DNA of 64,000 nt from assembly GCF_048595595.1 (NCBI RefSeq), contig NZ_CP184347.1; one strand, given 5' to 3'. The DNA is from Bacteroides pyogenes_A (GTDB lineage Bacteria > Bacteroidota > Bacteroidia > Bacteroidales > Bacteroidaceae). Below the pieces are notes generated by a model. The model made no database searches. It was given only the letters and a program-made list of their open reading frames with translations, and had not been told where the DNA came from. Positions 24,485 through 33,991 of this stretch are shown here, piece by piece. Every line of letters starts with the position of its first letter. Positions within the stretch are counted from its first letter, which is position 1. A program made the position numbers and the translations under genes.

Positions 24485-25948
24485 TTAATACGGATTCTGC
24501 TGCAAATTAGGATTCAGATTGATTTCTTTCTGAGGAATCGGGAAATAGCGTTTGTTGTCGGTATAGCCCTCCATGAGCGAACCGCGACGGGTGCGTACCA
24601 GATCCCAATAACGGTGGCTCTCCAATGCCAATTCTACGCGCCGCTCATGGTAAACTGCTTTGAGCGGGTCGGTCTTATACGGACTTTCACCTAATCCAAC
24701 TCTAGCCCGCACCCGGTTGAGTGGAGTTTCCCAGTCGCTATTGTTGTGCACGGCTGCTTCAGCTTGCCACAGCAATATGTCCGCAAAGCGGATGACACGC
24801 ACATTAAGACCAGCAGCATCGATCATATCGGGCCGCTGACTTTTCGGCAGGGTTCCTTTGCGTTTGCAATACCCAATGCGTGGTGCATCGGGATTGTGCA
24901 CGGGATCGTAGTTGGTGTAAATCGTTTCCTCGTCGGGAGTTCCCTGCCAAAGCACATCACCGTTCTTGATAATCGTCCACTCACGACGGATATCGCCCGT
25001 CTCGAATTCATCATATAAGTTTTGCGTGGGTTGGTCGAAGCCCCATCCGCCGTTGCGGTCGTCGCGACTACGCTGATAGATTTCGAGCATGCTTCCCTCA
25101 TTTTCATCACCCCATTGCGTCATCTTAAAGTCTTTGAGCTGAATGTCAAACACTGATTCCACGCCGTTATCTGTGGCAATGGTAAAAAGGTCTCCATAAT
25201 TGGGCTGCAGGTCATAGTCACCCGAATCCACAATCTTTTTCGCTTGCGTTTCTGCCAATTGCCATTTCTCTTGAAAGATATAAACTTTGGTGAGGAAAGC
25301 TGCCGCTGCGCCCCATGTGCCCCGTCCGAGTTCGGAGCCCGGCATTGCTCTCTTACGAGGAAGCACCTCCATGGCGGCTTTAAAATCATTTTCGACAAAA
25401 GTCCAGCACTCTTCCATCGTGTTTCTTGCTCCTTTATATTCGGAAGGGGCCAAAATGTGGTCGACAATGGGGACGGCACCGAATACTTTAATCAAACAGA
25501 AATAATAGTAGCCGCGCATAAAGCGAGCTTCTGCAACAAAGCGGTTGCGCACTTCTTCTTTAATTCCCGTGTTATCTTTTACTCCCTCAATCAGACGGTT
25601 GGCACGATTGATTCCTTCATAGTTCTGTTCCCAAACAATTGAGAGTGTCGGCATTTCAGGTGTCGCCCGAAAATGTTCGAGGTCGTAAATCTGCGGTTGG
25701 TCACTGTCGCCTCCGCCACCTTTTGTTGCATCGTCGGAAACGACGTCGCCAATCGCCCAATCGAGAAATTGAATATATTCCATCCAGCCGGCAGGATCGT
25801 ATACACCCACTAATGCGCTATACGCAGTCGTCTCGCCAGAGAAGAAAGTGTGCTGGTTGATACTCGGTACAGGCGTGTCTAAAAAGCTTTCGCACGAGGT
25901 AAAACCAAAGAGTGAGCACGAAAGCAAGTATATCAAATGTCTTTTCAT
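24485..25948 (-). CDS. SusD/RagB family outer-membrane glycan-binding lipoprotein
   Basis: SusD homologs cap the SusC transporter and bind the incoming glycan on the cell surface. This one has 487 residues, a lipoprotein signal (CSLFGFTSC, Cys19), the N-terminal LDTPVPSINQHTFF stretch, the TPR-like RFVAEARFMRGYYYFCLIKVFG region and the C-terminal RRVELALESHRYWDLVRT motif that closes almost all family members. It lies 42 bases after SusC and 101 bases before the surface lipoprotein gene. It is close to RagB/SusD average length. The ligand cannot be predicted from sequence. Confidence 0.93.
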   Translation of the reverse strand: MKRHLIYLLSCSLFGFTSCESFLDTPVPSINQHTFFSGETTAYSALVGVYDPAGWMEYIQFLDWAIGDVVSDDATKGGGGDSDQPQIYDLEHFRATPEMPTLSIVWEQNYEGINRANRLIEGVKDNTGIKEEVRNRFVAEARFMRGYYYFCLIKVFGAVPIVDHILAPSEYKGARNTMEECWTFVENDFKAAMEVLPRKRAMPGSELGRGTWGAAAAFLTKVYIFQEKWQLAETQAKKIVDSGDYDLQPNYGDLFTIATDNGVESVFDIQLKDFKMTQWGDENEGSMLEIYQRSRDDRNGGWGFDQPTQNLYDEFETGDIRREWTIIKNGDVLWQGTPDEETIYTNYDPVHNPDAPRIGYCKRKGTLPKSQRPDMIDAAGLNVRVIRFADILLWQAEAAVHNNSDWETPLNRVRARVGLGESPYKTDPLKAVYHERRVELALESHRYWDLVRTRRGSLMEGYTDNKRYFPIPQKEINLNPNLQQNPY

Positions 25949-25989
25949 TGCTGTATTGTTTTAGATTGTTTGTTATGTCACCATTCATT

Positions 25990-28900
25990 CTATGAGAACG
26001 TTATACTCAATCCTATACTATATAGGCGAGGTGTGGGATAATAACCACGGTCTATACCGATATCCAAAGGATCTTCGCCACCCTTCATGCCGATTTCAGG
26101 ATCGAGTCCGGTATATTTGGTAAAGGTATAAAGGTTCTGTGCATTGATATAGATGCGCACCGATTTGATGCCTATCTTTGTTGTAAGTACTGCCGGAATG
26201 GTATAACCGAGCTGCACCATTTTGATGCGTAGGTAGGAGCCATCTTCCAAATAGCGGTCGGATTGAAGAATGGAATTGTTGGCATCCAATCCGCCCAAAC
26301 GTGGATAGCGGACGTCTGTCTGTGTTCCCTCTCCTCGCCAGCGTTTCACCATGTCTCGCGAGTAGTTACAGGTAAGGTTCTGTGTAGAACGGGTGTAGGT
26401 AGAAGGGCCGTTATAAACTTTGTTTCCATAGACGCCTTGCAAGGCTACACTCAAATCAAATCCTTTGTAGCTGACAGCGGAATTGAAAGAATAGCTGAAC
26501 TTAGGCAGTGGACTACCTAAATAGGTGTAGTTCTCGCTACTGAAAAGATTTTCTTTATTCACCAGCTTGTAACGTACATCGCCTGGTGCCACGTTGCTCT
26601 GCGCCGTCTGTGCATACACCTCAGCCCAGTTTTGAAAAAGTCCGTCGGTTTTCAATCCGTAGAATTGAGCAATGGGTCTGCCTACCGAAGTACGCGTAAT
26701 ATGCACCGCATTCATGAAAGACGCTCCTTCGATGTATCCATTGTTTGCGCCTAAATCCAGCACGCGGTTTTGAATGGCGGTAAAGTTTGCACCTACAGAA
26801 TAACCCACGGGATGGTCGTAGTTCTTATATTGCAACGAAATCTCCCAACCTCGGTTGCGCATCTTACCTGCATTCTGGAAAGGTGGTTCACTGATACCGG
26901 TTTGCCCCGGAACAGGAACGCGCAACAGCATGTTGCTCGTTATTTTATTAAAAAAATCTACAGTACCACTGAGTTTGCTGTTGAAGAGAGAGAAATCGAC
27001 TCCAAGATTGGTCGTTGTGGTCTTCTCCCATTTCAGCTCTTGATTACCGGCACTGTTGAAACTGAAACCCGGAGCTAAAGCTCCACCAAACAAATAGTTG
27101 GAACCCGAAGAAGCAAAGGCTGCATACGAGTAGGCGTCAACGCTGCCCTCGTTACCGATTTGCCCCCATCCCACACGAAGTTTAAGATTATTCAAGACTT
27201 TTATTTTTTTCATAAAAGGTTCTTCGGTGATGCGCCAACCGGCAGAAACAGACGGGAAAGTGCCCCAACGATGTCCTCTCACGAATTTCGAGGAACCATC
27301 CATACGCACATTCGCCGTAAAGAGATAACGTTCCAAGAAATTGTAGTTCAAGCGAGCAAAGCCCGATGCCTGTTTGCTTTCTGTCGTAATGCCTTTGGCT
27401 GCTGCGGCATTGTCCTTTGTACGGGCATTATTGATAAACATCACACTCGGATCGTTACTGGGAATATCTTTCACCGTAGCTTGCAGACTCTTGTAGGTTA
27501 CGGCATACGATTCGCACCCTAACATGGCCGAAAAAGTATGGCCTTTGATTTTCTTATCGTAAGTCAGTATATTGGTAAATTGCCGTACATAAGTGCTGTA
27601 AGTATAGTTGGTGAGCGAGTTTACATTGGGATTCTGCTGAGCAGCAAACACATAATAAACAGGAATATAGCTCGAATATTCATTGTTTGCATACTCAGTA
27701 GAGTAAGTCGAACGGTATTTGAAATGCTTTAAGAACTTGATTTCTCCATAAATATTTGCCAATACACGATACACCGTATTCTTGGAATTGTTATACTCGA
27801 TGGTTGCCAAAGGATTCCAGTTGTCGTTGAATGTAGACTTTGTAAAGCTGCCATCTTCATTGCGGATGGGAGTAATCGGGTCGCGAGTATAAGTTGTTAT
27901 AATCGGGCTTGTCCACTCATCGTTTTCAATTCCGCCCATGTGATTTGTGCGAATTAATGTGATGTTCTCGCCGATGGTGAGCCATGAATTCGCTTTGAAA
28001 TCAGCGTTGGCACGCAACGTAACACGATCGAAAGCCGTTTTCTTAATGATACCGTCCTGGCTGTATCCGTTCAAGCTCATAAAGTAAGTGCCTTTATCGC
28101 TTCCACCCGATATGGAGAGGTCGGCATTCTTAACCGGCGCATTTTTATGGAGAATTGCATCAAAATAGTCTACCGTAGGCAGAGTATGTGTATCTTCAAT
28201 GAGCTTTCCACCACCAAGACCAACCGACATTTCATTTCTTAGCATACCCCATGTCGGTCCGTCGCACATATTGCTCGATCTCCATACATTTTGAATACCA
28301 TAATAAGCCGACAGATTAATGGTAGCTTTGCCGACCTCACCTTTCTTTGTGGTGATAATGATAACGCCATTAGCACCCCGTGAGCCATAGATAGCCGTTG
28401 CCGAGGCGTCCTTTAACACCTGAACTGACTCGATATCGCTAGTGTTTAGGAAATTGATGTCGCCTACCATCATGCCGTCTACAACAAACAGCGGATCCGA
28501 ATCATTCAGCGTACCGATACCGCGCACACGCACCGTGATGCCCGAACCGGGAGAGCCCGAGAAGCTTGTAACGTCCACACCAGCCACTTGTCCTTGCAAA
28601 GCATGACTTAACGTCGATGTCGAAAGTTTGTTTATTTCTTCCATGTCTACCACAGAGATGGCTCCCGTCAAATCTTTTTTCTTCTGTGTTCCGTAACCCA
28701 CAACGACAACCTCGCCTAGAGTGTTGACAATCTCGGATAAGGATACATTTAATTGGCTTTTTCCTGCCACGTTTACGCTTTTAGGAGAATAGCCCACATA
28801 AGAAAATGACAGAATAGAATCGTTCGCCTGAACTTTGATGGCAAATTTTCCATTCAAGTCTGTCGTTGCACCCGCTCCGCTGTTGGGAGAAATTACGGTT

Positions 28901-29040
28901 ACACCCATTAGCGGTTCGTTCGTTCCAGCATCCAATACAACGCCTGCAATTGTGCGTTCTCCTCCGTTTTGCCCCATCATGTAAATAGGTATAAAGCAGA
29001 GCATGAACAGCATCAAGAATTCAAATCTCTTTTGTCTCAT
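25990..29040 (-). CDS. SusC/RagA family TonB-dependent outer-membrane transporter
   Basis: This is the outer-membrane channel that imports oligosaccharides with energy from TonB. The 1016-residue protein has a signal peptide (ending MMGQ), a CarboxypepD_reg-like domain (about 25-110; GERTIAGVVLDAGTNEPLMG), a plug domain (VVVVGYGTQKKKDLTGAIS ... VLKDASATAIYGSRGANGVI) and a long beta barrel ending with the SusC-type strand YSIGLSITFS. I set the start at the ATG at 29040 because the upstream TTG overlaps the TATTTTTG promoter element. There is no N-terminal secretin/STN domain, so it is not the anti-sigma-linked type. It is the first gene of the locus and pairs with the SusD gene that follows. 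Confidence 0.95.
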   Translation of the reverse strand: MRQKRFEFLMLFMLCFIPIYMMGQNGGERTIAGVVLDAGTNEPLMGVTVISPNSGAGATTDLNGKFAIKVQANDSILSFSYVGYSPKSVNVAGKSQLNVSLSEIVNTLGEVVVVGYGTQKKKDLTGAISVVDMEEINKLSTSTLSHALQGQVAGVDVTSFSGSPGSGITVRVRGIGTLNDSDPLFVVDGMMVGDINFLNTSDIESVQVLKDASATAIYGSRGANGVIIITTKKGEVGKATINLSAYYGIQNVWRSSNMCDGPTWGMLRNEMSVGLGGGKLIEDTHTLPTVDYFDAILHKNAPVKNADLSISGGSDKGTYFMSLNGYSQDGIIKKTAFDRVTLRANADFKANSWLTIGENITLIRTNHMGGIENDEWTSPIITTYTRDPITPIRNEDGSFTKSTFNDNWNPLATIEYNNSKNTVYRVLANIYGEIKFLKHFKYRSTYSTEYANNEYSSYIPVYYVFAAQQNPNVNSLTNYTYSTYVRQFTNILTYDKKIKGHTFSAMLGCESYAVTYKSLQATVKDIPSNDPSVMFINNARTKDNAAAAKGITTESKQASGFARLNYNFLERYLFTANVRMDGSSKFVRGHRWGTFPSVSAGWRITEEPFMKKIKVLNNLKLRVGWGQIGNEGSVDAYSYAAFASSGSNYLFGGALAPGFSFNSAGNQELKWEKTTTTNLGVDFSLFNSKLSGTVDFFNKITSNMLLRVPVPGQTGISEPPFQNAGKMRNRGWEISLQYKNYDHPVGYSVGANFTAIQNRVLDLGANNGYIEGASFMNAVHITRTSVGRPIAQFYGLKTDGLFQNWAEVYAQTAQSNVAPGDVRYKLVNKENLFSSENYTYLGSPLPKFSYSFNSAVSYKGFDLSVALQGVYGNKVYNGPSTYTRSTQNLTCNYSRDMVKRWRGEGTQTDVRYPRLGGLDANNSILQSDRYLEDGSYLRIKMVQLGYTIPAVLTTKIGIKSVRIYINAQNLYTFTKYTGLDPEIGMKGGEDPLDIGIDRGYYPTPRLYSIGLSITFS

Positions 29041-29079
29041 AGCAGTAATGATATTAAGTATAACAGATTGTATCGATTG

Positions 29080-29087
29080 CAAAAATA
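29080..29087 (-). promoter_or_regulatory. Putative -7 element of the SusC/SusD operon
   Basis: TATTTTTG on the minus strand lies 40 bases upstream of the SusC ATG and matches TAnnTTTG. No -33 TTTG at the usual distance was found, as may happen at activator-dependent promoters. Confidence 0.45.
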
Positions 29088-29476
29088 ATAAAAAGAAAAC
29101 AAACGAAATAATTAATATGCTATTTCTATTTCTTATTTAACTTCTTTTAAAAACATATCCTTGTTTATTCTTAGAATATGAATGCTCAATAAATCTTTTT
29201 GAAGTAATTTAATCTTGTATGATTCAACTATTATAAACCATTCTCTCACCAAACACAGAATAGTTTGCAACTACCATTTATTACTAAAATCCTGATATCT
29301 ACACAGTAAAAGTAATAGCTCCCAATTTATCGAATGATGTCATCAGACTTTAGAGATACGTTTTACCTTGTGGCAGGCTTGATTACACTTGTTCTCATAC
29401 AGAAAGAAGTTAGCTCCATTCATTATAAAGTCAGCGTTTTCAGTTTAAAGGATATTTCGTCTGCCGTTCGTGATTC

Positions 29477-29546
29477 ATTCGTCTTTCGTCTGCGTTTGAT
29501 TCGTCTGCCGTTCGAGAGACGAATCAAACACAGACGAAAGACGAAT
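29477..29546. repeat. Long near-perfect hairpin in the SusC-maeB intergenic region
   Basis: Thirty-base arms (29477-29506 and 29517-29546) pair with a single mismatch around a 10-base loop. The arms are built from repeats of the word TTCGTCT. The element sits in the middle of a ~770-base gap between divergent promoters, so it is not in a normal terminator position. Apart from this hairpin and the two flanking promoters, I see no gene in the gap. Confidence 0.8.
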
Positions 29547-29768
29547 AAGTTTTGCTGTAAAAAGAGTAAAGGATTGCAGTGTAAAGGATAAGATAGAAAT
29601 CTTAGATTCGCCGCATAAATTAACGGTGAAACAGACTTACATCTTCACAGAACAAAGTAAATAAGCAGTTGCACGAAAAACTTTCCGAAATAATTCGTTT
29701 CAAACGGCTATTGTAATAAAATAAAATGATTTCGCCCGTTTTTTAAAACAAATTCCAACATTTATTTA

Positions 29769-29776
29769 TACATTTG
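29769..29776 (+). promoter_or_regulatory. Putative -7 element of the malic enzyme gene
   Basis: TACATTTG matches TAnnTTTG and lies 36 bases before the ATG. The -33 region is AT-rich without an exact TTTG. Confidence 0.5.
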
Positions 29777-29812
29777 TAGCCAATTGACAAAATTGCATTT
29801 AAATAACTTATC

Positions 29813-32107
29813 ATGGCTAAAATAACCAAAGAAGCCGCTTTGCTCTATCATTCGCAGGGTAAACCCGGTAAAATAGAGGTCGTTCCTACCAAACCTCACA
29901 GTACACAGAATGATTTATCTCTTGCATATTCTCCCGGCGTGGCAGAACCTTGCCTCGAAATTGAAAAAAATCCGCAGGACGCTTATAAATATACGGCGAA
30001 AGGAAATCTGGTAGCCGTTATTTCCAATGGAACCGCCGTTTTGGGACTGGGGGATATCGGTGCGTTGAGCGGCAAACCGGTGATGGAAGGCAAAGGGCTG
30101 CTTTTTAAAATCTATGCCGGCATAGACGTGTTCGACATCGAAGTGGATGAGAAAGATCCGGATAAGTTTATCGAGGCGGTAAAGGCCATCGCTCCGACTT
30201 TCGGCGGCATCAATCTCGAAGACATCAAAGCGCCGGAGTGTTTTGAGATAGAACGGAGGCTGAAAGAGGAGCTGGATATTCCGGTGATGCACGACGATCA
30301 GCACGGCACTGCCATCATTTCAGCAGCCGGACTGGTGAACGCGCTTCAAGTGGCGGGAAAAAAGATAGAGGAGGTGAAGATCGTAGTCAACGGCGCCGGA
30401 GCTTCCGCCGTATCGTGCACCAAGCTTTATGTGGCTTTGGGAGCGCGCCTGGAGAATATCGTCATGCTCGACAGCAAGGGGGTTATCAGCCAAACGCGCA
30501 CGGACCTGAACGAACAGAAACGGTTCTTCGCCACCGCACGCACCGACATACATACGCTTGAAGAAGCGATGAGAGGCGCCGACGTATTCCTCGGACTGTC
30601 GAGAGGAAACGTGGTGAACGGAGACATGATACGGAGCATGGCCGCCATGCCTATCGTGTTCGCGCTGGCCAATCCGGTTCCCGAAATATCTTACGAAGAG
30701 GCCATGGCCGCCCGTCCCGACGTTTTAATGTCTACCGGACGTTCCGACTATCCGAATCAGATCAACAACGTAATCGGATTTCCTTACATCTTCCGGGGCG
30801 CTTTGGATACGCAGGCAAAAGCCATCAACGAAGAGATGAAAATAGCTGCCGTATACGCCATTGCCAATCTTGCCAAACAACCCGTGCCGGATGTGGTGAA
30901 TGCAGCCTATCAGGTAAACAACTTCACTTTCGGTCCCGAATACTTCATTCCCAAACCGGTAGACCCGCGCCTTATCACGGAAGTGGCTTGCGCCGTAGCC
31001 CGCGCGGCCATGGAAAGCGGAGTAGCCCGCAAGCCTATCGAGGACTGGGACGCATACAAGGTGCATTTACGGGAGCTGATGGGATACGAGTCCAGACTCA
31101 CCCGCCAGCTTTACGACACTGCCCGCCGCCATCCGCAACGGGTAGTATTCGCCGAGGGCACTCATCCCAACATGTTGAAAGCGGCGGTAGAAGCCAGATC
31201 GGAAGGGATCTGCCACCCTGTTCTGCTGGGCAACGACGAAGCCATCTGCAAGCTGGCGCAGGAGCTGGACCTCAGTCTGGAAGGCATAGAGATTGTCAAT
31301 CTCCGCCATCCCGACGAAGCGGGACGACGCGAACGTTACTCCCGCATTCTGGCGGAAAAGCGGGCGCGCGAAGGATTCACTTTCGAAGAAGCCAACGACA
31401 AGATGTTCGAACGCAACTATTTCGGCATGATGATGGTGGAAACCGGAGATGCCGACGCCTTTATCACCGGACTTTACACCCGATACAGCAACACCATCAA
31501 GGTGGCGAAAGAGGTAATCGGCATCCGCCCGGAGTTTACACATTTCGGAACGATGCACATCCTCAACTCTAAAAAGGGAACTTACTTTCTCGCCGACACG
31601 CTGATCAACCGCCATCCCGACGCGGATACGCTGATAGACATAGCCAAACTTGCCGATCACACCGTGCGGTTTTTCAACCATACGCCGGTAATGGCCATGC
31701 TGTCGTACTCCAACTTCGGGGCCGACACTACAGGAAGCCCGGTAAAAGTGCACCAAGCCGTAAGCTATATGCAGGAGAGGTATCCGGAACTGCCCATCGA
31801 CGGAGAAATGCAAGTAAACTTTGCGATGAACCGCAAGCTGCGCGATGCCAAATACCCGTTCACCCGCCTGAAAGGGAAAGACGTGAATACGCTCATCTTC
31901 CCGAACCTGAGTTCTGCCAACGCAGGCTACCAGCTATTGCAGGCTATGGATCCGGATACGGAGTTCATCGGGCCCATTCAGATGGGACTGAACAAGCCCA
32001 TTCACTTCACCGACTTCGAAAGTTCGGTTCGCGACATCGTAAACATCACAGCCGTAGCGGTAATCGATGCTATTGTGGAAAAGAAAAAGAAAATAAACGA
32101 ACAATGA
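29813..32107 (+). CDS. maeB: NADP-dependent malic enzyme with C-terminal phosphotransacetylase-like domain
   Basis: The enzyme decarboxylates malate to pyruvate and makes NADPH. The 764 residues comprise a malic-enzyme half (about 1-430) with the substrate motif LAYSPGVAEPC, the metal/catalytic stretch VMHDDQHGTAIIS and the nucleotide loop VNGAGASAVSC. A phosphate-acetyltransferase-like half (about 435-764; RVVFAEGTHPNML ... VHQAVSYMQERYPELPIDGEMQ) follows and is thought to regulate oligomeric state through acetyl-CoA rather than to catalyse. Length and architecture match MaeB-type enzymes. Its stop codon overlaps the ATG of the following 58-codon gene (ATGA), and a terminator follows that gene. 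Confidence 0.93.
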   Translation: MAKITKEAALLYHSQGKPGKIEVVPTKPHSTQNDLSLAYSPGVAEPCLEIEKNPQDAYKYTAKGNLVAVISNGTAVLGLGDIGALSGKPVMEGKGLLFKIYAGIDVFDIEVDEKDPDKFIEAVKAIAPTFGGINLEDIKAPECFEIERRLKEELDIPVMHDDQHGTAIISAAGLVNALQVAGKKIEEVKIVVNGAGASAVSCTKLYVALGARLENIVMLDSKGVISQTRTDLNEQKRFFATARTDIHTLEEAMRGADVFLGLSRGNVVNGDMIRSMAAMPIVFALANPVPEISYEEAMAARPDVLMSTGRSDYPNQINNVIGFPYIFRGALDTQAKAINEEMKIAAVYAIANLAKQPVPDVVNAAYQVNNFTFGPEYFIPKPVDPRLITEVACAVARAAMESGVARKPIEDWDAYKVHLRELMGYESRLTRQLYDTARRHPQRVVFAEGTHPNMLKAAVEARSEGICHPVLLGNDEAICKLAQELDLSLEGIEIVNLRHPDEAGRRERYSRILAEKRAREGFTFEEANDKMFERNYFGMMMVETGDADAFITGLYTRYSNTIKVAKEVIGIRPEFTHFGTMHILNSKKGTYFLADTLINRHPDADTLIDIAKLADHTVRFFNHTPVMAMLSYSNFGADTTGSPVKVHQAVSYMQERYPELPIDGEMQVNFAMNRKLRDAKYPFTRLKGKDVNTLIFPNLSSANAGYQLLQAMDPDTEFIGPIQMGLNKPIHFTDFESSVRDIVNITAVAVIDAIVEKKKKINEQ

Positions 32108-32280
32108 AACGCCCGTTATCAAAATCACAAATTGTTTGCATCAGCCTGCTTTGGCTGGCGCTGTGCTACTTGGTACTGACAAGAGCCGAACGCATCGACG
32201 GAATGACGATTATCATGCTGCTCATCTCTGCGGCATTGGTTTTTATTCCTGTCTATAAGTCCGTCAAAAAGAAGAAATAA
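32104..32280 (+). CDS. Small two-helix membrane protein translationally coupled to maeB
   Basis: A 58-residue frame starts inside the maeB stop codon (ATGA overlap), which favours coupled translation. The protein has a basic N-terminus, a hydrophobic helix at about 9-26, a short polar turn (TRAERIDG), a second helix at about 35-51 and a lysine-rich C-terminal tail, so both ends probably face the cytoplasm. I do not recognise a family. It ends just before a strong terminator, which places it within the maeB transcript. Confidence 0.7.
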   Translation: MKRPLSKSQIVCISLLWLALCYLVLTRAERIDGMTIIMLLISAALVFIPVYKSVKKKK

Positions 32281-32294
32281 TATCTTTTTTACTT

Positions 32295-32345
32295 AAAAAA
32301 GAGTGATAATGTAACAGAAATAACACATTATCGCTTTTTTTATTT
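32295..32345 (+). terminator. Terminator of the maeB operon
   Basis: AAAAAAGAGTGATAATGT (32295-32312) and ACATTATCGCTTTTTT (32325-32340) form a long stem with one G-T-type mismatch, followed by a run of T. Confidence 0.85.
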
Positions 32346-32376
32346 ATAAAATTGTTGCATATTCATTTTTTATCTT

Positions 32377-32384
32377 TACTTTTG
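32377..32384 (+). promoter_or_regulatory. Promoter of gdhA (-7 element) with a long leader
   Basis: TACTTTTG matches TAnnTTTG. A TTG at 32352-32357 lies roughly 20 bases upstream as a partial -33. Transcription would start near 32391, leaving about 265 bases before the gdhA ATG. That leader contains a CCGGAG/CTCCGG hairpin (about 32513-32532) and a CCTGC/GCAGG hairpin near 32604-32616 close to the start codon. It matches no riboswitch class I know. Confidence 0.55.
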
Positions 32385-32656
32385 CAAATCAAAATAAAGA
32401 ACAAGAATCCGTTTGAATTTTGCCACTATTCTTTTTAAGAGTTCTTCTTGAAGAAAATGACCTGTTTCCATAAGAAAACCGTTGCGGAATACCGACGCGC
32501 CAAACAGAAAAGCCGGAGGCGGGGCACTCCGGGGAGAGAGGAAAACCGCAAGACGGCATTATCGAACCGGATTCTACGTTACAAACATATAAATATGGTG
32601 TGCCTGCAAAGCAGGTTCATAAAATAAGGTAATAGATAACCATTAAAAAAGTGATT

Positions 32657-33991
32657 ATGAATGCAGCTAAGGTATTAGAAGATTTAAAAAGAAGGTTTCC
32701 CAACGAACCGGAGTATCATCAGGCGGTAGAAGAAGTATTGGCCACGATCGAAGAGGAATACAACAAGCATCCGGAGTTCGACAAAGCGAACTTGATAGAG
32801 CGTTTGTGTATCCCCGACAGAATCTATCAGTTCCGGGTCACTTGGGTGGATGACAAAGGCAACGTGCAAACCAACATGGGATACCGTGTGCAGCACAACA
32901 ACGCTATCGGCCCGTATAAAGGCGGCATCCGCTTCCATGCGTCCGTAAACCTTTCCATTCTGAAATTCCTTGCATTCGAGCAGACTTTCAAGAACTCGCT
33001 GACTACGTTGCCGATGGGCGGAGGCAAGGGCGGATCGGATTTCTCGCCGCGCGGCAAGTCGAACGCCGAAGTGATGCGCTTCGTGCAGGCGTTCATGCTG
33101 GAGCTGTGGCGTCATGTAGGACCCGAGACCGACGTTCCGGCAGGCGACATCGGCGTGGGAGGACGCGAAGTGGGCTTCATGTTCGGCATGTACAAAAAGC
33201 TGACGCATGAGTTCACGGGAACGTTTACCGGAAAGGGACGCGAGTTCGGCGGATCGCTCATTCGTCCCGAAGCCACCGGATACGGCAACATCTACTTCCT
33301 TACGGAGATGCTGAAAACCAAAGGCACCGACCTGAAAGGCAAGACGTGCCTGGTATCGGGAGCGGGCAACGTGGCCCAATACACCATCGAGAAAGTGATC
33401 GAACTGGGCGGGAAAGTAGTGACCTGCTCCGATTCGGACGGATACATTTACGATCCCGACGGCATAGACCGCGAAAAGCTCGACTACATCATGGAGCTGA
33501 AAAACCTGTACCGCGGACGTATCCGCGAATATGCCGAGAAGTACAACGTGAAGTATGTGGAAGGTGCAAAGCCGTGGGGAGAGAAATGCGACATCGCCTT
33601 ACCCTCAGCCACTCAGAACGAACTGAACGGCGACCATGCGCGCCAGTTGATCGCCAACGGCTGTATCGCCGTGTCCGAAGGAGCGAATATGCCTTCCACT
33701 CCGGAAGCCATCAAAGTGTTCCAGGATGCCAAGATTCTGTATGCTCCCGGAAAAGCGGCCAATGCCGGAGGCGTATCGGTATCGGGGTTGGAGATGACTC
33801 AAAACTCCATCAAGCTGGGGTGGAGCGCCGAAGAGGTGGATGAAAAGCTGAAAAGCATCATGAAGAATATCCACGAGGCCTGCGTACAGTACGGAACGGA
33901 AGCCGACGGATACGTAAACTACGTGAAGGGCGCCAATGTGGCGGGATTTATGAAAGTAGCCAAAGCGATGATGTCGCAAGGCATTTTATAA
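32657..33991 (+). CDS. gdhA: Glutamate dehydrogenase, NADP-type
   Basis: This hexameric enzyme interconverts glutamate and 2-oxoglutarate plus ammonium, and in Bacteroides it is a major route of ammonium assimilation. The 444-residue protein carries the substrate lysine motif PMGGGKGGSDF, the PAGDIGVGGREVG loop, and the Rossmann turn GAGNVAQYTIEKVIELGG followed by TCSDSDG. This resembles the NADP-dependent E. coli-type site rather than the NAD type. I start at the ATG at 32657 (MNAAKVLEDL); an in-frame GTG two codons earlier is possible. A second paralog lies 7.4 kb downstream. The long leader suggests post-transcriptional control. Confidence 0.92.
   Translation: MNAAKVLEDLKRRFPNEPEYHQAVEEVLATIEEEYNKHPEFDKANLIERLCIPDRIYQFRVTWVDDKGNVQTNMGYRVQHNNAIGPYKGGIRFHASVNLSILKFLAFEQTFKNSLTTLPMGGGKGGSDFSPRGKSNAEVMRFVQAFMLELWRHVGPETDVPAGDIGVGGREVGFMFGMYKKLTHEFTGTFTGKGREFGGSLIRPEATGYGNIYFLTEMLKTKGTDLKGKTCLVSGAGNVAQYTIEKVIELGGKVVTCSDSDGYIYDPDGIDREKLDYIMELKNLYRGRIREYAEKYNVKYVEGAKPWGEKCDIALPSATQNELNGDHARQLIANGCIAVSEGANMPSTPEAIKVFQDAKILYAPGKAANAGGVSVSGLEMTQNSIKLGWSAEEVDEKLKSIMKNIHEACVQYGTEADGYVNYVKGANVAGFMKVAKAMMSQGIL

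Noticed and set aside
29334..29591. 85-codon protein in the SusC-maeB gap
   Set aside because: More than half of its length is the 30-bp hairpin read through, giving an arginine/lysine-rich tail with no resemblance to a protein family.
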